A stretch of 64,000 nt of DNA from an uncultured Lachnospiraceae bacterium. GTDB lineage: Bacteria > Bacillota > Clostridia > Lachnospirales > Lachnospiraceae. Below, one piece after another: positions 50,002 through 58,161 of the stretch (position 1 is the stretch's first letter; each line of letters starts with the position of its first letter). The DNA lies in contig CAJTKU010000014.1 of NCBI GenBank assembly GCA_910577015.1, positions 1 through 64,000 of the forward strand, given 5' to 3'. A program made the translations under genes and the position numbers. The notes beneath the pieces were generated by a model, which saw only the letters and a program-made list of their open reading frames with translations, had not been told where the DNA came from and made no database searches.

Positions 50002-52054
50002 CAGCCTGACAGGACTGAAACAGCATACAGGAAACTGGGCCGGGAAAACAGTTGCAAATGCCAGCGGTAAATGCCGGGTGGGAAAATGGGATTGCACACT
50101 GGTGGACATACCCGGCACTTACTCCCTGCTGCCGCATTCCGCTGAGGAAGAAATAGCCAGAAACTATCTGTGTTTTGAAAAGCCGGACGCCGTCGTTGTG
50201 GTATGTGACGCCACTTGCCTGGAGCGGAACCTAAACCTTGTCCTGCAGGTTTTGGAAATTACCGAAAACGTCCTTTTATGCATCAACTTAATGGATGAAG
50301 CAGAAAAAAAAGGAATTGCCATAGACTTTTCCCTGTTGTCCGAAAAACTTTCCGTCCCTGTTGTCGGAATCAGCGCCCGCAGTAAAGACGGTCTTAACGC
50401 CTTCATGGAGAAGCTGGAAGATTTGCTTTCCCATCCCCGCGACACTTCCCTGTCCGTAAGAGCCGCTTTCTATGAGCCTGCATTGGAAAATACTCTGGAA
50501 AACCTTTATAAAGCCATTAACTCCTTTTTAGAAAACAATCATGACATCTCCAAAAAGCTTTACGGGTTTTCCCGACGTTTCCTTGCCTTGCGGCTGTTAG
50601 ACTCGGATAAGTCTTTTACAGATACACTTTGGGATTTTACCGGCATCAATATGTCTGCTATTCCTGCATTATGTTCTGCCCGCAAAGAGGCGCTTTTCTG
50701 TCTTACACAGTCCGGTATCCCCGAAAATCATTTGCAGGATGTCATTGCAGGCGGCCTTACGGAATCCGCCTCCGGACTGGCTTCCCTGGTTGTTACCTGC
50801 CATGACCCCGGCTACCGGAAAAAGGATTTGCGGCTGGATAAAATCCTTACCAGCCGGCTTACCGGATATCCGGTGATGGTTGCCCTGTTAATTTTTATTT
50901 TCTGGCTTACCATCTCCGTATCCAACTATCCTTCCGCCCTGCTTTCCCAATTTTTCTCGGGCATGGAAGGAATTTTTTCCGACGCGCTGTTATACATAAG
51001 AACTCCAATATGGCTGCATGACCTTCTGGTCTTGGGCGCTTATCGTGTGCTGGCATGGGTTGTTTCGGTCATGCTGCCCCCCATGGCAATCTTTTTTCCG
51101 CTCTTTACCATATTGGAGGATATAGGCTACCTGCCCCGCATTGCCTATAACATGGATTATTGTTTTCAAAAGTGCCAAGCCTGCGGCAAACAATCCCTTA
51201 CCATGTGCATGGGGTTCGGGTGCAATGCCGCAGGGATTGTAGGCTGCCGCATCATAGACTCGCCCCGGGAACGGCTGATTGCCATATTGACAAATAATTT
51301 TGTTCCCTGCAACGGACGGTTTCCCCTGTTGATTGCCATGATTACCATGTTTTTTGCGGGCACGGCGGGCGGCTTTTTATCCTCCGCTCTCTCCGCCCTT
51401 ATGCTGACCGGTTTTGTCCTTTTAGGCATCGGCATGACTTTTCTCGCCTCCCGCCTGCTGTCTGCAACGGTGCTAAAAGGGCTTCCTTCGTCGTTTACTC
51501 TGGAACTGCCTCCTTACCGCAGGCCGCAGGTCGGCCGCATATTAATACGTTCCCTGTTTGACCGCACGCTGTTTGTCTTAAGCCGTGCCGCCGTGGTTGC
51601 CGTCCCTGCGGGCATACTTCTCTGGCTTATGGCAAATGTACGCGTTTCGGGCATCAGCCTGCTTTCCCACTGCGCCGGTTTTCTGGAGCCCTTTGCCCGG
51701 CTTATGGGTCTGGACGGCATCATCCTCACGGCATTTATCCTGGGCTTTCCTGCCAATGAAATTGTGCTGCCCATCATTCTGATGGCCTACCTCGCCCAAG
51801 GTTCCCTTGTGGAATATGAAAGCCTTTCCGGATTACACAGCCTGCTTGCGTCACACGGCTGGACGCCGGTGACAGCCATCTGTACCATGCTCTTTTCCCT
51901 GATGCACTGGCCCTGCTCCACCACGCTCCTTACCATAAAAAAAGAAACCGGCAGCCTGAAATGGACGTTTGCCGCTTTCCTCCTCCCCACGCTTGCAGGG
52001 ATACTGCTCTGCATGGCATGTAATCTTTTCTGTCATTTGACAGGAATTTCCTAG
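49937..52054 (+). CDS. feoB: Ferrous iron transporter B
   Basis: A 705-residue membrane protein: an N-terminal G domain with G1 GNPNVGKS (11-18), the DIPGTYSL G3 region and NLMDEAEKKG around the G4 site, a helical regulatory domain (about 170-275), then membrane helices in two Gate repeats (first at about 315-345). A cysteine-rich segment CQACGKQSLTMCMGFGCNAAG (about 412-432) is typical of FeoB. It imports Fe2+ through the cytoplasmic membrane. AAGGAG precedes the ATG. It overlaps feoA by 65 bp. Confidence 0.94.
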   Translation: MENSKTIAIAGNPNVGKSTLFNSLTGLKQHTGNWAGKTVANASGKCRVGKWDCTLVDIPGTYSLLPHSAEEEIARNYLCFEKPDAVVVVCDATCLERNLNLVLQVLEITENVLLCINLMDEAEKKGIAIDFSLLSEKLSVPVVGISARSKDGLNAFMEKLEDLLSHPRDTSLSVRAAFYEPALENTLENLYKAINSFLENNHDISKKLYGFSRRFLALRLLDSDKSFTDTLWDFTGINMSAIPALCSARKEALFCLTQSGIPENHLQDVIAGGLTESASGLASLVVTCHDPGYRKKDLRLDKILTSRLTGYPVMVALLIFIFWLTISVSNYPSALLSQFFSGMEGIFSDALLYIRTPIWLHDLLVLGAYRVLAWVVSVMLPPMAIFFPLFTILEDIGYLPRIAYNMDYCFQKCQACGKQSLTMCMGFGCNAAGIVGCRIIDSPRERLIAILTNNFVPCNGRFPLLIAMITMFFAGTAGGFLSSALSALMLTGFVLLGIGMTFLASRLLSATVLKGLPSSFTLELPPYRRPQVGRILIRSLFDRTLFVLSRAAVVAVPAGILLWLMANVRVSGISLLSHCAGFLEPFARLMGLDGIILTAFILGFPANEIVLPIILMAYLAQGSLVEYESLSGLHSLLASHGWTPVTAICTMLFSLMHWPCSTTLLTIKKETGSLKWTFAAFLLPTLAGILLCMACNLFCHLTGIS

Positions 52055-52188
52055 AGCCTTAGATTTGATACCCCCTCATGGGTGTGGCGGTCATTAATGT
52101 TAAGAAATATGCCTATAACCGCGTCGGTTAGTTCATTATAAAAGTTCAACTGGTATGAGAAAATAAAAATATGTGAATAACAATTCAG

Positions 52189-52218
52189 TTGCATTTCAAA
52201 TAATAAACATGATACAAT
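52189..52218 (+). promoter_or_regulatory. Candidate promoter of the small toxin mRNA
   Basis: TTGCAT (52189-52194), 18-bp spacer, TACAAT (52213-52218). Transcription would begin near 52225, about 80 nt before the start codon. Confidence 0.65.
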
Positions 52219-52251
52219 TTCAATACGGAAAGTGCCCATGACAGGGTGGCA

Positions 52252-52297
52252 GCCTCCTAACTTATTCCCGGTTATCCGGAGTACATAAGAAGGAGGT
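52252..52297 (+). promoter_or_regulatory. Shine-Dalgarno-sequestering stem in the toxin leader
   Basis: GCCTCCT (52252-52258) is complementary to AGGAGGT (52291-52297), the ribosome-binding site 7 bp before the toxin ATG, with one G-U pair. The strong site AAGGAGGTG would be hidden in the primary transcript, a common device for type I toxins. Confidence 0.6.
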
Positions 52298-52304
52298 GAC
52301 GCTT

Positions 52305-52424
52305 ATGACAGCCTATGAAATCGTTTCGATTTTCATTGGCATATTGGCTTTGCTGATTGCCTTTGGCGGCTTTGTTGTTGCGTTGCTTGCCTTTCTCGAC
52401 AAGAGGAACAAGCACAAAAAATAA
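52305..52424 (+). CDS. Small hydrophobic holin-like type I toxin
   Basis: A 39-residue protein: a short N-terminus MTAYEIVS, one membrane helix of about 22 residues (IFIGILALLIAFGG and FVVALLAFL), and a basic tail DKRNKHKK. Size, single helix and Lys/Arg/His end match the Firmicutes holin-like toxins (TxpA/BsrG-like and Hol_Tox groups) that damage the cell membrane when overproduced. A strong but partly sequestered ribosome-binding site precedes it, and a convergent antisense RNA gene overlaps its 3' end. It is shorter than most gene-calling cut-offs. It stands between feoB and a MATE pump with its own promoter and terminator. Confidence 0.8.
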   Translation: MTAYEIVSIFIGILALLIAFGGFVVALLAFLDKRNKHKK

Positions 52425-52455
52425 TGCCTCTCCTGTCTGAACCACAGGAGAGGCA
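52416..52455 (-). terminator. Intrinsic terminator of the antisense RNA
   Basis: Perfect 12-bp stem 52425-52436 with 52444-52455; read on the minus strand it is followed by TTATTTTTT, whereas the plus-strand side has no T-run. The direction therefore points to termination of the antisense transcript. Confidence 0.75.
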
Positions 52456-52519
52456 GTGTCCGTAAGGACATTCTGTCTTATCTGGGAGCATCCACTTTGG
52501 AGTGGGCGCTTTCTTTTGT
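52417..52519 (-). ncRNA. Candidate antisense RNA antitoxin
   Basis: A minus-strand promoter at 52526-52554 would start an RNA near 52519 that reads back across the 3' end of the toxin mRNA and ends at the hairpin TGCCTCTCCTGT/ACAGGAGAGGCA followed by TTATTTTTT (52416-52424). The RNA of about 100 nt is fully complementary to the last codons and the 3' untranslated region of the toxin message, as in TxpA/RatA and BsrG/SR4. Confidence 0.65.
52487..52517 (+). terminator. Intrinsic terminator of the toxin mRNA
   Basis: AGCATCCACT (52487-52496), loop TTGG, AGTGGGCGCT (52501-52510) with one mismatch, followed by TTCTTTT. The toxin message would thus end about 93 nt past the stop codon. Confidence 0.75.
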
Positions 52520-52525
52520 ATATAC

Positions 52526-52554
52526 ATAATAGCATCTTTTCAAAGCATTTTCAA
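52526..52554 (-). promoter_or_regulatory. Promoter of the antisense RNA
   Basis: On the minus strand TTGAAA (52549-52554), 17-bp spacer, TATTAT (52526-52531). It lies downstream of the MATE gene and reads toward the toxin gene. Confidence 0.65.
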
Positions 52555-52565
52555 GCATTTTTCCC

Positions 52566-53933
52566 CTATCCAACTCCATGATGCTTCAAGCTTTTTGCAT
52601 TGGAAATGCTTTTCCGAAAAGGCGTTTTGTAAAAGAGATAACCGGCTATATCTGCCAGCGCCCAGCCGATGGGAACGGATACCCAGATGCCGGTGGTTGC
52701 CACGCCCGGTATGGCGGAGAGCAGGTATGCGAGCGCGACCCTGCTGCCTAAGGAAACCACGGTCAGCACGATGGATATTTCCGGTTTTCCGATGGCGCGG
52801 AAATAGCCGTAAAACAGGAATAACAAACCGATTCCCAGATAAAAGCTACCTTCTATCCGAAGGTATTTCACCCCTTCGGCAATGATGTCCGTGCGGGAGG
52901 CGTCTATAAAGATGCGCATCAGGGGGGCGGCAAAGACAAATACCGTAAGGCTCACCGCCATACAAAATGCAGCGGATACCAGAACGGCGCTTTTCAGGCC
53001 TTTTTTTATCCGCTCCGGCTTCCCGGCGCCAAAGTTCTGGGCAATAAACGTGGAGAAGGCATTGCCAAAATCCTGCACCGGCATGTATGCAAAGGAATCT
53101 ATCTTAACTGCCGCTGCAAAAGCCGCCATAACCACTACTCCAAAACTGTTTACCAGTCCCTGCACCATCAGTATGCCCAGATTCATCACCGACTGCTGCA
53201 CGCAGGTTAAAAAAGACATCCCCGCTATACTTTTCAATATGGAACCGTCCCACTTAAGATGGCTCTTCTGCACACGGAGTGACGGAAAACCTGCATAATA
53301 GTAAAAAAGAATGCCGATGCCTGACAAATATTGGGCAATCACGGTCGCAACCGCCGCTCCGCGGACTCCCCAATGAAAATAATAGATAAACAGAATATCC
53401 AGCACAATATTTAAAACTGCGGAAACAGCGAGAAATATCAGGGGAATCACGGAGTTTCCCACCGAGCGCAGAAGGTTTGCAAAATAGTTGTAAAGAAAAG
53501 TGGCAAAAATGCCGGCAAAGATTACAAGCAGGTAATCCTTCATCATATCCGTAATTTCAGGCGGTATCCGCAAAAGTGCAATGATTCCGTCAATTTGCCA
53601 GAACACCAGCACGTTCAGCAGCGCCGTAACGCTTCCAATCAGCACAAATGATAAGAAAAAACTGCATTTCAGCCTGTCGGCATCTTTCCTGCCGTACAAA
53701 ATGGAAAAATACGCGCTGCTTCCCATACAAAGTCCCAAAATAATGGAAGTCAGAAATACCATTAAAGTATAGGACGAGCCCACCGCCGCCAATGCGTCCG
53801 CACCTATCAGACGCCCCACAATCAGCGTATCCGCCACATTATACAACTGCTGCAGCAGATTCCCCGCCATAAGCGGCAGCGCAAACATTAACATATTTTT
53901 GGTAATGCTTCCCTCTGTCAGACTGCCCTGCAT
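52566..53933 (-). CDS. MATE family multidrug/cation efflux protein
   Basis: A 455-residue integral membrane protein with about 12 helices in two six-helix halves. Conserved MATE blocks are PLMAGNLLQQLYNVADTLIVGR (about 21-42), AVGSSYTL, and AFAAAVKIDSFAYMPVQDFGNAFSTFIAQNFGAG in the second half. It exchanges Na+ or H+ for organic cations. The ATG at 53933 follows AAGGAGGGAAGG; an in-frame ATG eight codons earlier is less likely. Substrate unknown. Confidence 0.9.
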   Translation of the reverse strand: MQGSLTEGSITKNMLMFALPLMAGNLLQQLYNVADTLIVGRLIGADALAAVGSSYTLMVFLTSIILGLCMGSSAYFSILYGRKDADRLKCSFFLSFVLIGSVTALLNVLVFWQIDGIIALLRIPPEITDMMKDYLLVIFAGIFATFLYNYFANLLRSVGNSVIPLIFLAVSAVLNIVLDILFIYYFHWGVRGAAVATVIAQYLSGIGILFYYYAGFPSLRVQKSHLKWDGSILKSIAGMSFLTCVQQSVMNLGILMVQGLVNSFGVVVMAAFAAAVKIDSFAYMPVQDFGNAFSTFIAQNFGAGKPERIKKGLKSAVLVSAAFCMAVSLTVFVFAAPLMRIFIDASRTDIIAEGVKYLRIEGSFYLGIGLLFLFYGYFRAIGKPEISIVLTVVSLGSRVALAYLLSAIPGVATTGIWVSVPIGWALADIAGYLFYKTPFRKSISNAKSLKHHGVG

Positions 53934-53984
53934 TCTGCCTTCCCTCCTTATACGCATAAATACTTGCAGCCTTTATGCTCAACT

Positions 53985-54019
53985 CAAAAGAAAGGCCTCC
54001 CGATAAACAGGAGGTCCTT
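53985..54019 (-). terminator. Intrinsic terminator of the butyrate operon after etfA
   Basis: On the minus strand AAGGACCTCC pairs with GGAGGCCTTT (one G-U) and is followed by TCTTTTGAG, about 20 bp beyond the etfA stop codon. Confidence 0.85.
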
Positions 54020-54039
54020 CTTCTATGCATGTCTTGCCA

Positions 54040-55083
54040 TTATTTTGCTGCTGCTTCTGCCTTCAGCTTTTCTGTCAGCATGGGAACAATCTTGTTCAGG
54101 TCGCCGACAATGCCGTAATCAGCTACATCAAAGATAGGCGCTGTTTCATCCTTGTTGATTGCAATGATAATGTCGGACTCTTCCATTCCTGCAAGGTGCT
54201 GAATGGCGCCGGAGATACCGATTGCAAAGTAAACATTGGGACGTACCGTTTTGCCTGTCTGTCCAACCTGCAAATCTTTGGACTTCCAGCCTGCATCCAC
54301 AACTGCACGGGAGCAGCTTACGGTGCCGCCGATGGCTGCCGCCAAATCCTCAAGAAGTTTGAAGTTTTCAGGGCTGCCGACGCCGCGTCCGCCGGATACC
54401 AAAATCTTTGCATCCATAATATCCACTGTATCGGATACGGCTTTTACGATTTCAAGGATTTCCACATACTTATTGTCCGGTGTAAATCCGGGATTAAACT
54501 CTTCCACAACTGCTTTTGCACCCTCAACCTTAGGCAGTTTCTGCATAACGCCGGGACGGACGGTTGCCATCTGGGGGCGGAAATCAGGGCAGGCAATGGT
54601 AGCAATCGTGTTGCCGCCAAATGCCGGACGGGTCATCAGAAGCTGGTTGTGTTTCTGCTCTTTTCCGGGAACCGGATTGATGGGGAAATCACCGATTTCA
54701 AGCTGGGTACAGTCAGCGGTCAGACCGGTGTGAATCCTTGCGGATACACGGGGACCCAAATCACGACCGATTGCCGTAGCGCCCACCAGGAAAATTTCCG
54801 GTTTGTACTTCTCAATCACGGAAGCCAGTGCATGTGCATAAGGCTCCGTCCTGTATTCTTTTAATTCGGGGTCGTCCACCACGATAACCTTGTCAGCGCC
54901 ATACGCTGCCAGTTCATCTGCCAGACCCTTTACGTCACTACCTACCAAAACCGCGGTCACTTCCGTGCCCAAATCATCAGCAAGGCTTTTGCCTTTGCCA
55001 ATCAACTCAAAAGCAATGCTGTTCACTTCATTGTCTACCTGCTGCGCAAAGACAAATACGCCTTTATATTCTTCTATATTCAT
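54040..55083 (-). CDS. etfA: Electron transfer flavoprotein alpha subunit
   Basis: FAD-binding subunit that works with EtfB and butyryl-CoA dehydrogenase. About 347 residues, with an N-terminal Rossmann-like domain (VFVFAQQ) and the C-terminal FAD motif LVSGGRGVGSPENF followed by VGQTGKTVRP and YFAIGISGAIQHLAGM. In butyrate-forming Clostridia the Bcd-EtfAB complex bifurcates electrons between crotonyl-CoA and ferredoxin, which is the expected role here. Two adjacent ATGs at 55086 and 55083 are possible starts after GAGG. Last gene of the operon. Confidence 0.94.
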   Translation of the reverse strand: MNIEEYKGVFVFAQQVDNEVNSIAFELIGKGKSLADDLGTEVTAVLVGSDVKGLADELAAYGADKVIVVDDPELKEYRTEPYAHALASVIEKYKPEIFLVGATAIGRDLGPRVSARIHTGLTADCTQLEIGDFPINPVPGKEQKHNQLLMTRPAFGGNTIATIACPDFRPQMATVRPGVMQKLPKVEGAKAVVEEFNPGFTPDNKYVEILEIVKAVSDTVDIMDAKILVSGGRGVGSPENFKLLEDLAAAIGGTVSCSRAVVDAGWKSKDLQVGQTGKTVRPNVYFAIGISGAIQHLAGMEESDIIIAINKDETAPIFDVADYGIVGDLNKIVPMLTEKLKAEAAAK

Positions 55084-55101
55084 CATCAACACCTCTTCCC
55101 G

Positions 55102-55884
55102 TTAGATAACATGTTTTTCTTTTAACTTGTTCATGATATACTCTACTGATTCTGCGGGGTCTAAAGTAACCTTCTCGCCGGCGCCCTTCCTTACTTTGTC
55201 GGAAGCCTTTGCAATCTGGGTAGGCGAACCCTTCAATCCTAAGTTGGAGTCGTCCACATCCACCAAATCATTTCTGCCCCATACGGTAATCTCTGCCTTG
55301 TTGGCGTCAAAGATACCGCCGGGCGTCATGTAACGGGGCTCGTTGAGTTCGGCAAGGGCAGTAATCAGACAGGGCATTTTGGCTTTCAATACATGGTATC
55401 TGTCATCAAACTGACGCTCTACAATCACACTGTCATCCTCAATCTCAATTTTCTGTGCATAAGAGATAACAGGGATTCCGAGATGCTCTGAAATCTGGGG
55501 TCCAACCTGCGCGGTATCTCCGTCAATCGCCTGACGGCCGGTGATAATCAAATCATATTCCAGATTGCGGATGGCGCCTGCCAGCGTCTGGCTGGTTGCC
55601 CATGTGTCAGCGCCGCCGAGCACACGGTCGGTTACAAGGATGCCCTTGTCCGCGCCCATTGCCATTGCTTCACGCAGTACATCCTCCGCCTTGGGAAGAC
55701 CCATGGTAATAACGGTAACTTCCGCACCGTATTTATCTTTTAATCTGAGCGCTGCCTCCAAGCCTGCCTTGTCGTCAGGATTCATGATGGTCAGCATGGC
55801 AGCCCTGTTAAGCGTACCGTCGGGATTGAATTTCACGCCGCCCTTTGTATCGGGTACCTGTTTAATACAAACAACAATTTTCAT
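55102..55884 (-). CDS. etfB: Electron transfer flavoprotein beta subunit
   Basis: A 260-residue subunit beginning MKIVVCIKQVPDTKGG, with TLNRAAMLTIMNPDDKAGLEAAL, VLTDRVLGG-like LVTDRVLGGADTWATSQ, and DLIITGRQAIDGDTAQVGPQ, the hallmark loop of EtfB. It binds the NADH-reactive FAD in bifurcating complexes. It starts 49 bp after bcd and is followed closely by etfA, in the order typical of Clostridia. Confidence 0.95.
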   Translation of the reverse strand: MKIVVCIKQVPDTKGGVKFNPDGTLNRAAMLTIMNPDDKAGLEAALRLKDKYGAEVTVITMGLPKAEDVLREAMAMGADKGILVTDRVLGGADTWATSQTLAGAIRNLEYDLIITGRQAIDGDTAQVGPQISEHLGIPVISYAQKIEIEDDSVIVERQFDDRYHVLKAKMPCLITALAELNEPRYMTPGGIFDANKAEITVWGRNDLVDVDDSNLGLKGSPTQIAKASDKVRKGAGEKVTLDPAESVEYIMNKLKEKHVI

Positions 55885-55932
55885 TGTATTTTCACTCCTT
55901 ATTTTATTCTTGTTTTTTTATTCGGGTAACGC

Positions 55933-57087
55933 TTACTTTAACATAGCGCCGGAGATTACCATTCTCTGCACTTCGCTGGTACCCTCGTAAATCTCGGTAA
56001 TCTTAGCGTCACGCATCATACGCTCCACATCGTATTCTCTTGTGTAGCCGTAACCGCCGTGAAGCTGAACAGCCTTTGTCGTCACTTCCATGGCAACCTC
56101 TGCCGCATACAGTTTTGCCTGTGCGGCTTCCACGGAATATACCTTCTGGGTGGCCTTTGCCATTGCTGCCTTATATACCAGAAGCTTTGCAGCTTCTACT
56201 TTGGTAGCCATATCGGCAAGCTGGAACTGCGTGTTCTGCTGGGCAGCTATGGTCTTGCCAAACTGCTTTCTTTCTTTTACATAGGCAACGGTTCTCTCCA
56301 GCGCGCCTTCTGCAATACCGAGCGCCTGGGACGCAATACCGATACGTCCGCCGTCCAGCGTATGCATGGCAATACCAAAGCCCTTGCCTTCCTGTCCGAG
56401 CAGATTTTCCTTCGGGATTCTGCAATCGGTGAAAATCAATTCATAAGTGGAAGAACCGCGGATACCCATTTTCTTTTCCTTTGTACCGAAAGTAAATCCG
56501 GGTGTTCCCTTCTCTACGATAAATGCGGAAATCCTCTTTTTGCTCCTGCCCTTTGCGTCGGTGTCCACACCGGTTATGGCAAAAATCACATACACATCCG
56601 CTTCTTTTCCGTTGGTGATAAAGATTTTGGAGCCGTTCAATATGTACTCGTCGCCGTCCAGAACCGCCTTTGTCTGCTGTCCCTGTGCGTCTGTACCTGC
56701 GCCCGGCTCTGTCAGTCCGAACGCGCCCAGCTTTTCACCTTTTGCAAGGGGAACCAGATATTTTTGCTTCTGCTCTTCCGTACCGTATGTCTGAATAGGG
56801 TCGCAGCAGAGGGAAGTGTGTGCGGATACGATAACGCCTGTGGTGCCGCAGACCTTGGAAAGCTCCTCTACGCACATAACGTAGGTAAGAGGGTCGCAGC
56901 CCTGTCCGCCGTATTCCTTGGGAACGGGAATCCCCAGAAAGCCGTTTCTCGCCATCTTTTCCACGGTGCCGCGGGGAAATTCCTCTGTTTCATCAACCTC
57001 CTGCGCAAGAGGTTTTACTTCTTTTTCAGCAAACTCCCTGAAAAGGGCGCGTGCCATTTCATGTTCTTTTTTCAAAGTAAAATCCAT
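55933..57087 (-). CDS. bcd: Butyryl-CoA dehydrogenase (acyl-CoA dehydrogenase)
   Basis: A 384-residue FAD enzyme reducing crotonyl-CoA to butyryl-CoA. Family motifs: GAFGLTEPGAGTDAQGQQT (about 121-139), the GTKEKKMGIRGSSTYEL substrate region, QLHGGYGYTREYDVERMMRDAK, and the catalytic base E368 in IYEGTSE. It lies between hbd and etfB and forms the core of the Bcd-EtfAB complex, the energy-conserving step of butyrate formation. Confidence 0.95.
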   Translation of the reverse strand: MDFTLKKEHEMARALFREFAEKEVKPLAQEVDETEEFPRGTVEKMARNGFLGIPVPKEYGGQGCDPLTYVMCVEELSKVCGTTGVIVSAHTSLCCDPIQTYGTEEQKQKYLVPLAKGEKLGAFGLTEPGAGTDAQGQQTKAVLDGDEYILNGSKIFITNGKEADVYVIFAITGVDTDAKGRSKKRISAFIVEKGTPGFTFGTKEKKMGIRGSSTYELIFTDCRIPKENLLGQEGKGFGIAMHTLDGGRIGIASQALGIAEGALERTVAYVKERKQFGKTIAAQQNTQFQLADMATKVEAAKLLVYKAAMAKATQKVYSVEAAQAKLYAAEVAMEVTTKAVQLHGGYGYTREYDVERMMRDAKITEIYEGTSEVQRMVISGAMLK

Positions 57088-57129
57088 GATAACATTTCCT
57101 CCATGTTTTATATATTATTCTGTATCTAC

Positions 57130-57969
57130 TTATTTTGCGTAATCATAGAAGCCCTTGCCGGTCTTCTTGCCAAGCTTGCCTGCGCGAACCATCTTTCTGA
57201 GCAGGGGATGGGGACGATATTTCGGGTCACCCGTTTCATTCTGCAATACTTCCATAATGGCAAGCACGATATCCAGTCCGACCAAATCACCCAGAGCCAG
57301 AGGTCCCATGGGATGGGAAGCGCCAAGCTTCATTGCCTCATCAATATCGGCAACGCTTGCAATGCCGTCTGCATAGATGCCGATTGCTTCATTAATCATG
57401 GGGATTAAAATCCTGTTTACAACAAATCCGGGAGCTTCTTTTACCTCTACGGGCGTCTTGCCGATTTCCGTTGAGATGGCTTTAATTTTCTCTACCAGTT
57501 CCACAGGGGTATTTTCACCTGCGATAACCTCCACCAGCTTCATCCTGTCGGCAGGATTGAAGAAATGCATGCCAATCATGGGCCTGTCAAGTCCTGCTCC
57601 GATTTCGGTGATGGAAAGGGAAGAGGTATTGGTTGCAAAGATACAGTCAGGCTTTACAATCTCCTGCAGTTCTTTGAAAGTCGTTTTCTTAATCTGCATA
57701 TTTTCAGGCGCAACTTCAATCACCAAATCACAGTCCGTACAGATATCCTTTAAGCCGGTTGTAATCTTGGCTGCAATTGCGTCTGCCTTTTCCTGTGTGA
57801 TTTTTTCCTTGCCTACAAGGAAATTCAGATTCTTCAAAATCCTGTTCTTGCCGCCGTCGGCAAATTCCTGCTTGATGTCGCAAAGGCAGACTTCGTACCC
57901 TTCTGTCATCGCAAATGCCTGTGCAATTCCGGCACCCATGGTGCCTGCGCCAATAATACCTACTTTCAT
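57130..57969 (-). CDS. hbd: 3-hydroxybutyryl-CoA dehydrogenase
   Basis: A 279-residue enzyme reducing acetoacetyl-CoA to 3-hydroxybutyryl-CoA. It has the dinucleotide motif GAGTMGAGIA (residues 7-16), NTSSLSITEIG, the catalytic histidine in GMHFFNPADRMKLVEV (about 138-153), and GFVVNRILIPMINEA. The short form without a hydratase domain is typical of Clostridia. It is preceded by a 192-bp gap holding structured element family B copy 2, unlike the tight spacing of the genes after it. AAGGAGG precedes the start. Confidence 0.95.
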   Translation of the reverse strand: MKVGIIGAGTMGAGIAQAFAMTEGYEVCLCDIKQEFADGGKNRILKNLNFLVGKEKITQEKADAIAAKITTGLKDICTDCDLVIEVAPENMQIKKTTFKELQEIVKPDCIFATNTSSLSITEIGAGLDRPMIGMHFFNPADRMKLVEVIAGENTPVELVEKIKAISTEIGKTPVEVKEAPGFVVNRILIPMINEAIGIYADGIASVADIDEAMKLGASHPMGPLALGDLVGLDIVLAIMEVLQNETGDPKYRPHPLLRKMVRAGKLGKKTGKGFYDYAK

Positions 57970-58063
57970 TGTAGTTCCTCCTTTTTATATAGAATCTTCT
58001 TTCACCAACCAACATTTTGCCGCTGCGCGGCAACACATAATCCCACGAAACTAAAGTTCCGAT

Positions 58064-58159
58064 GGAGAATGCCCGCTTTGGGGGCATTCTCCCGCGTGGA
58101 ACTTAGAAGTTCTCCGCGAAACAGCCTCTGCTGTGAGCGGCTAGAACTTCTTTCCACGC
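58064..58159 (-). ncRNA. Structured element family B, copy 2 (between crt and hbd)
   Basis: On the minus strand, starting 2 nt after the crt stop codon: GCGTGGAA with TTCCACGC; AGAAGTTCT with AGAACTTCT; CCGC with GCGG; ACAGC with GCTGT; then GGAGAATGCCC with GGGCATTCTCC. The unpaired AAG between the first two 3' arms is the same as in copy 1 (49556). A further AAGTTCC/GGAACTT pairing competes with the outer stem. A small GCCGC/GCGGC hairpin (58017-58033) follows. It lies in the same sense as hbd. Confidence 0.65.
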
Positions 58160-58161
58160 TA

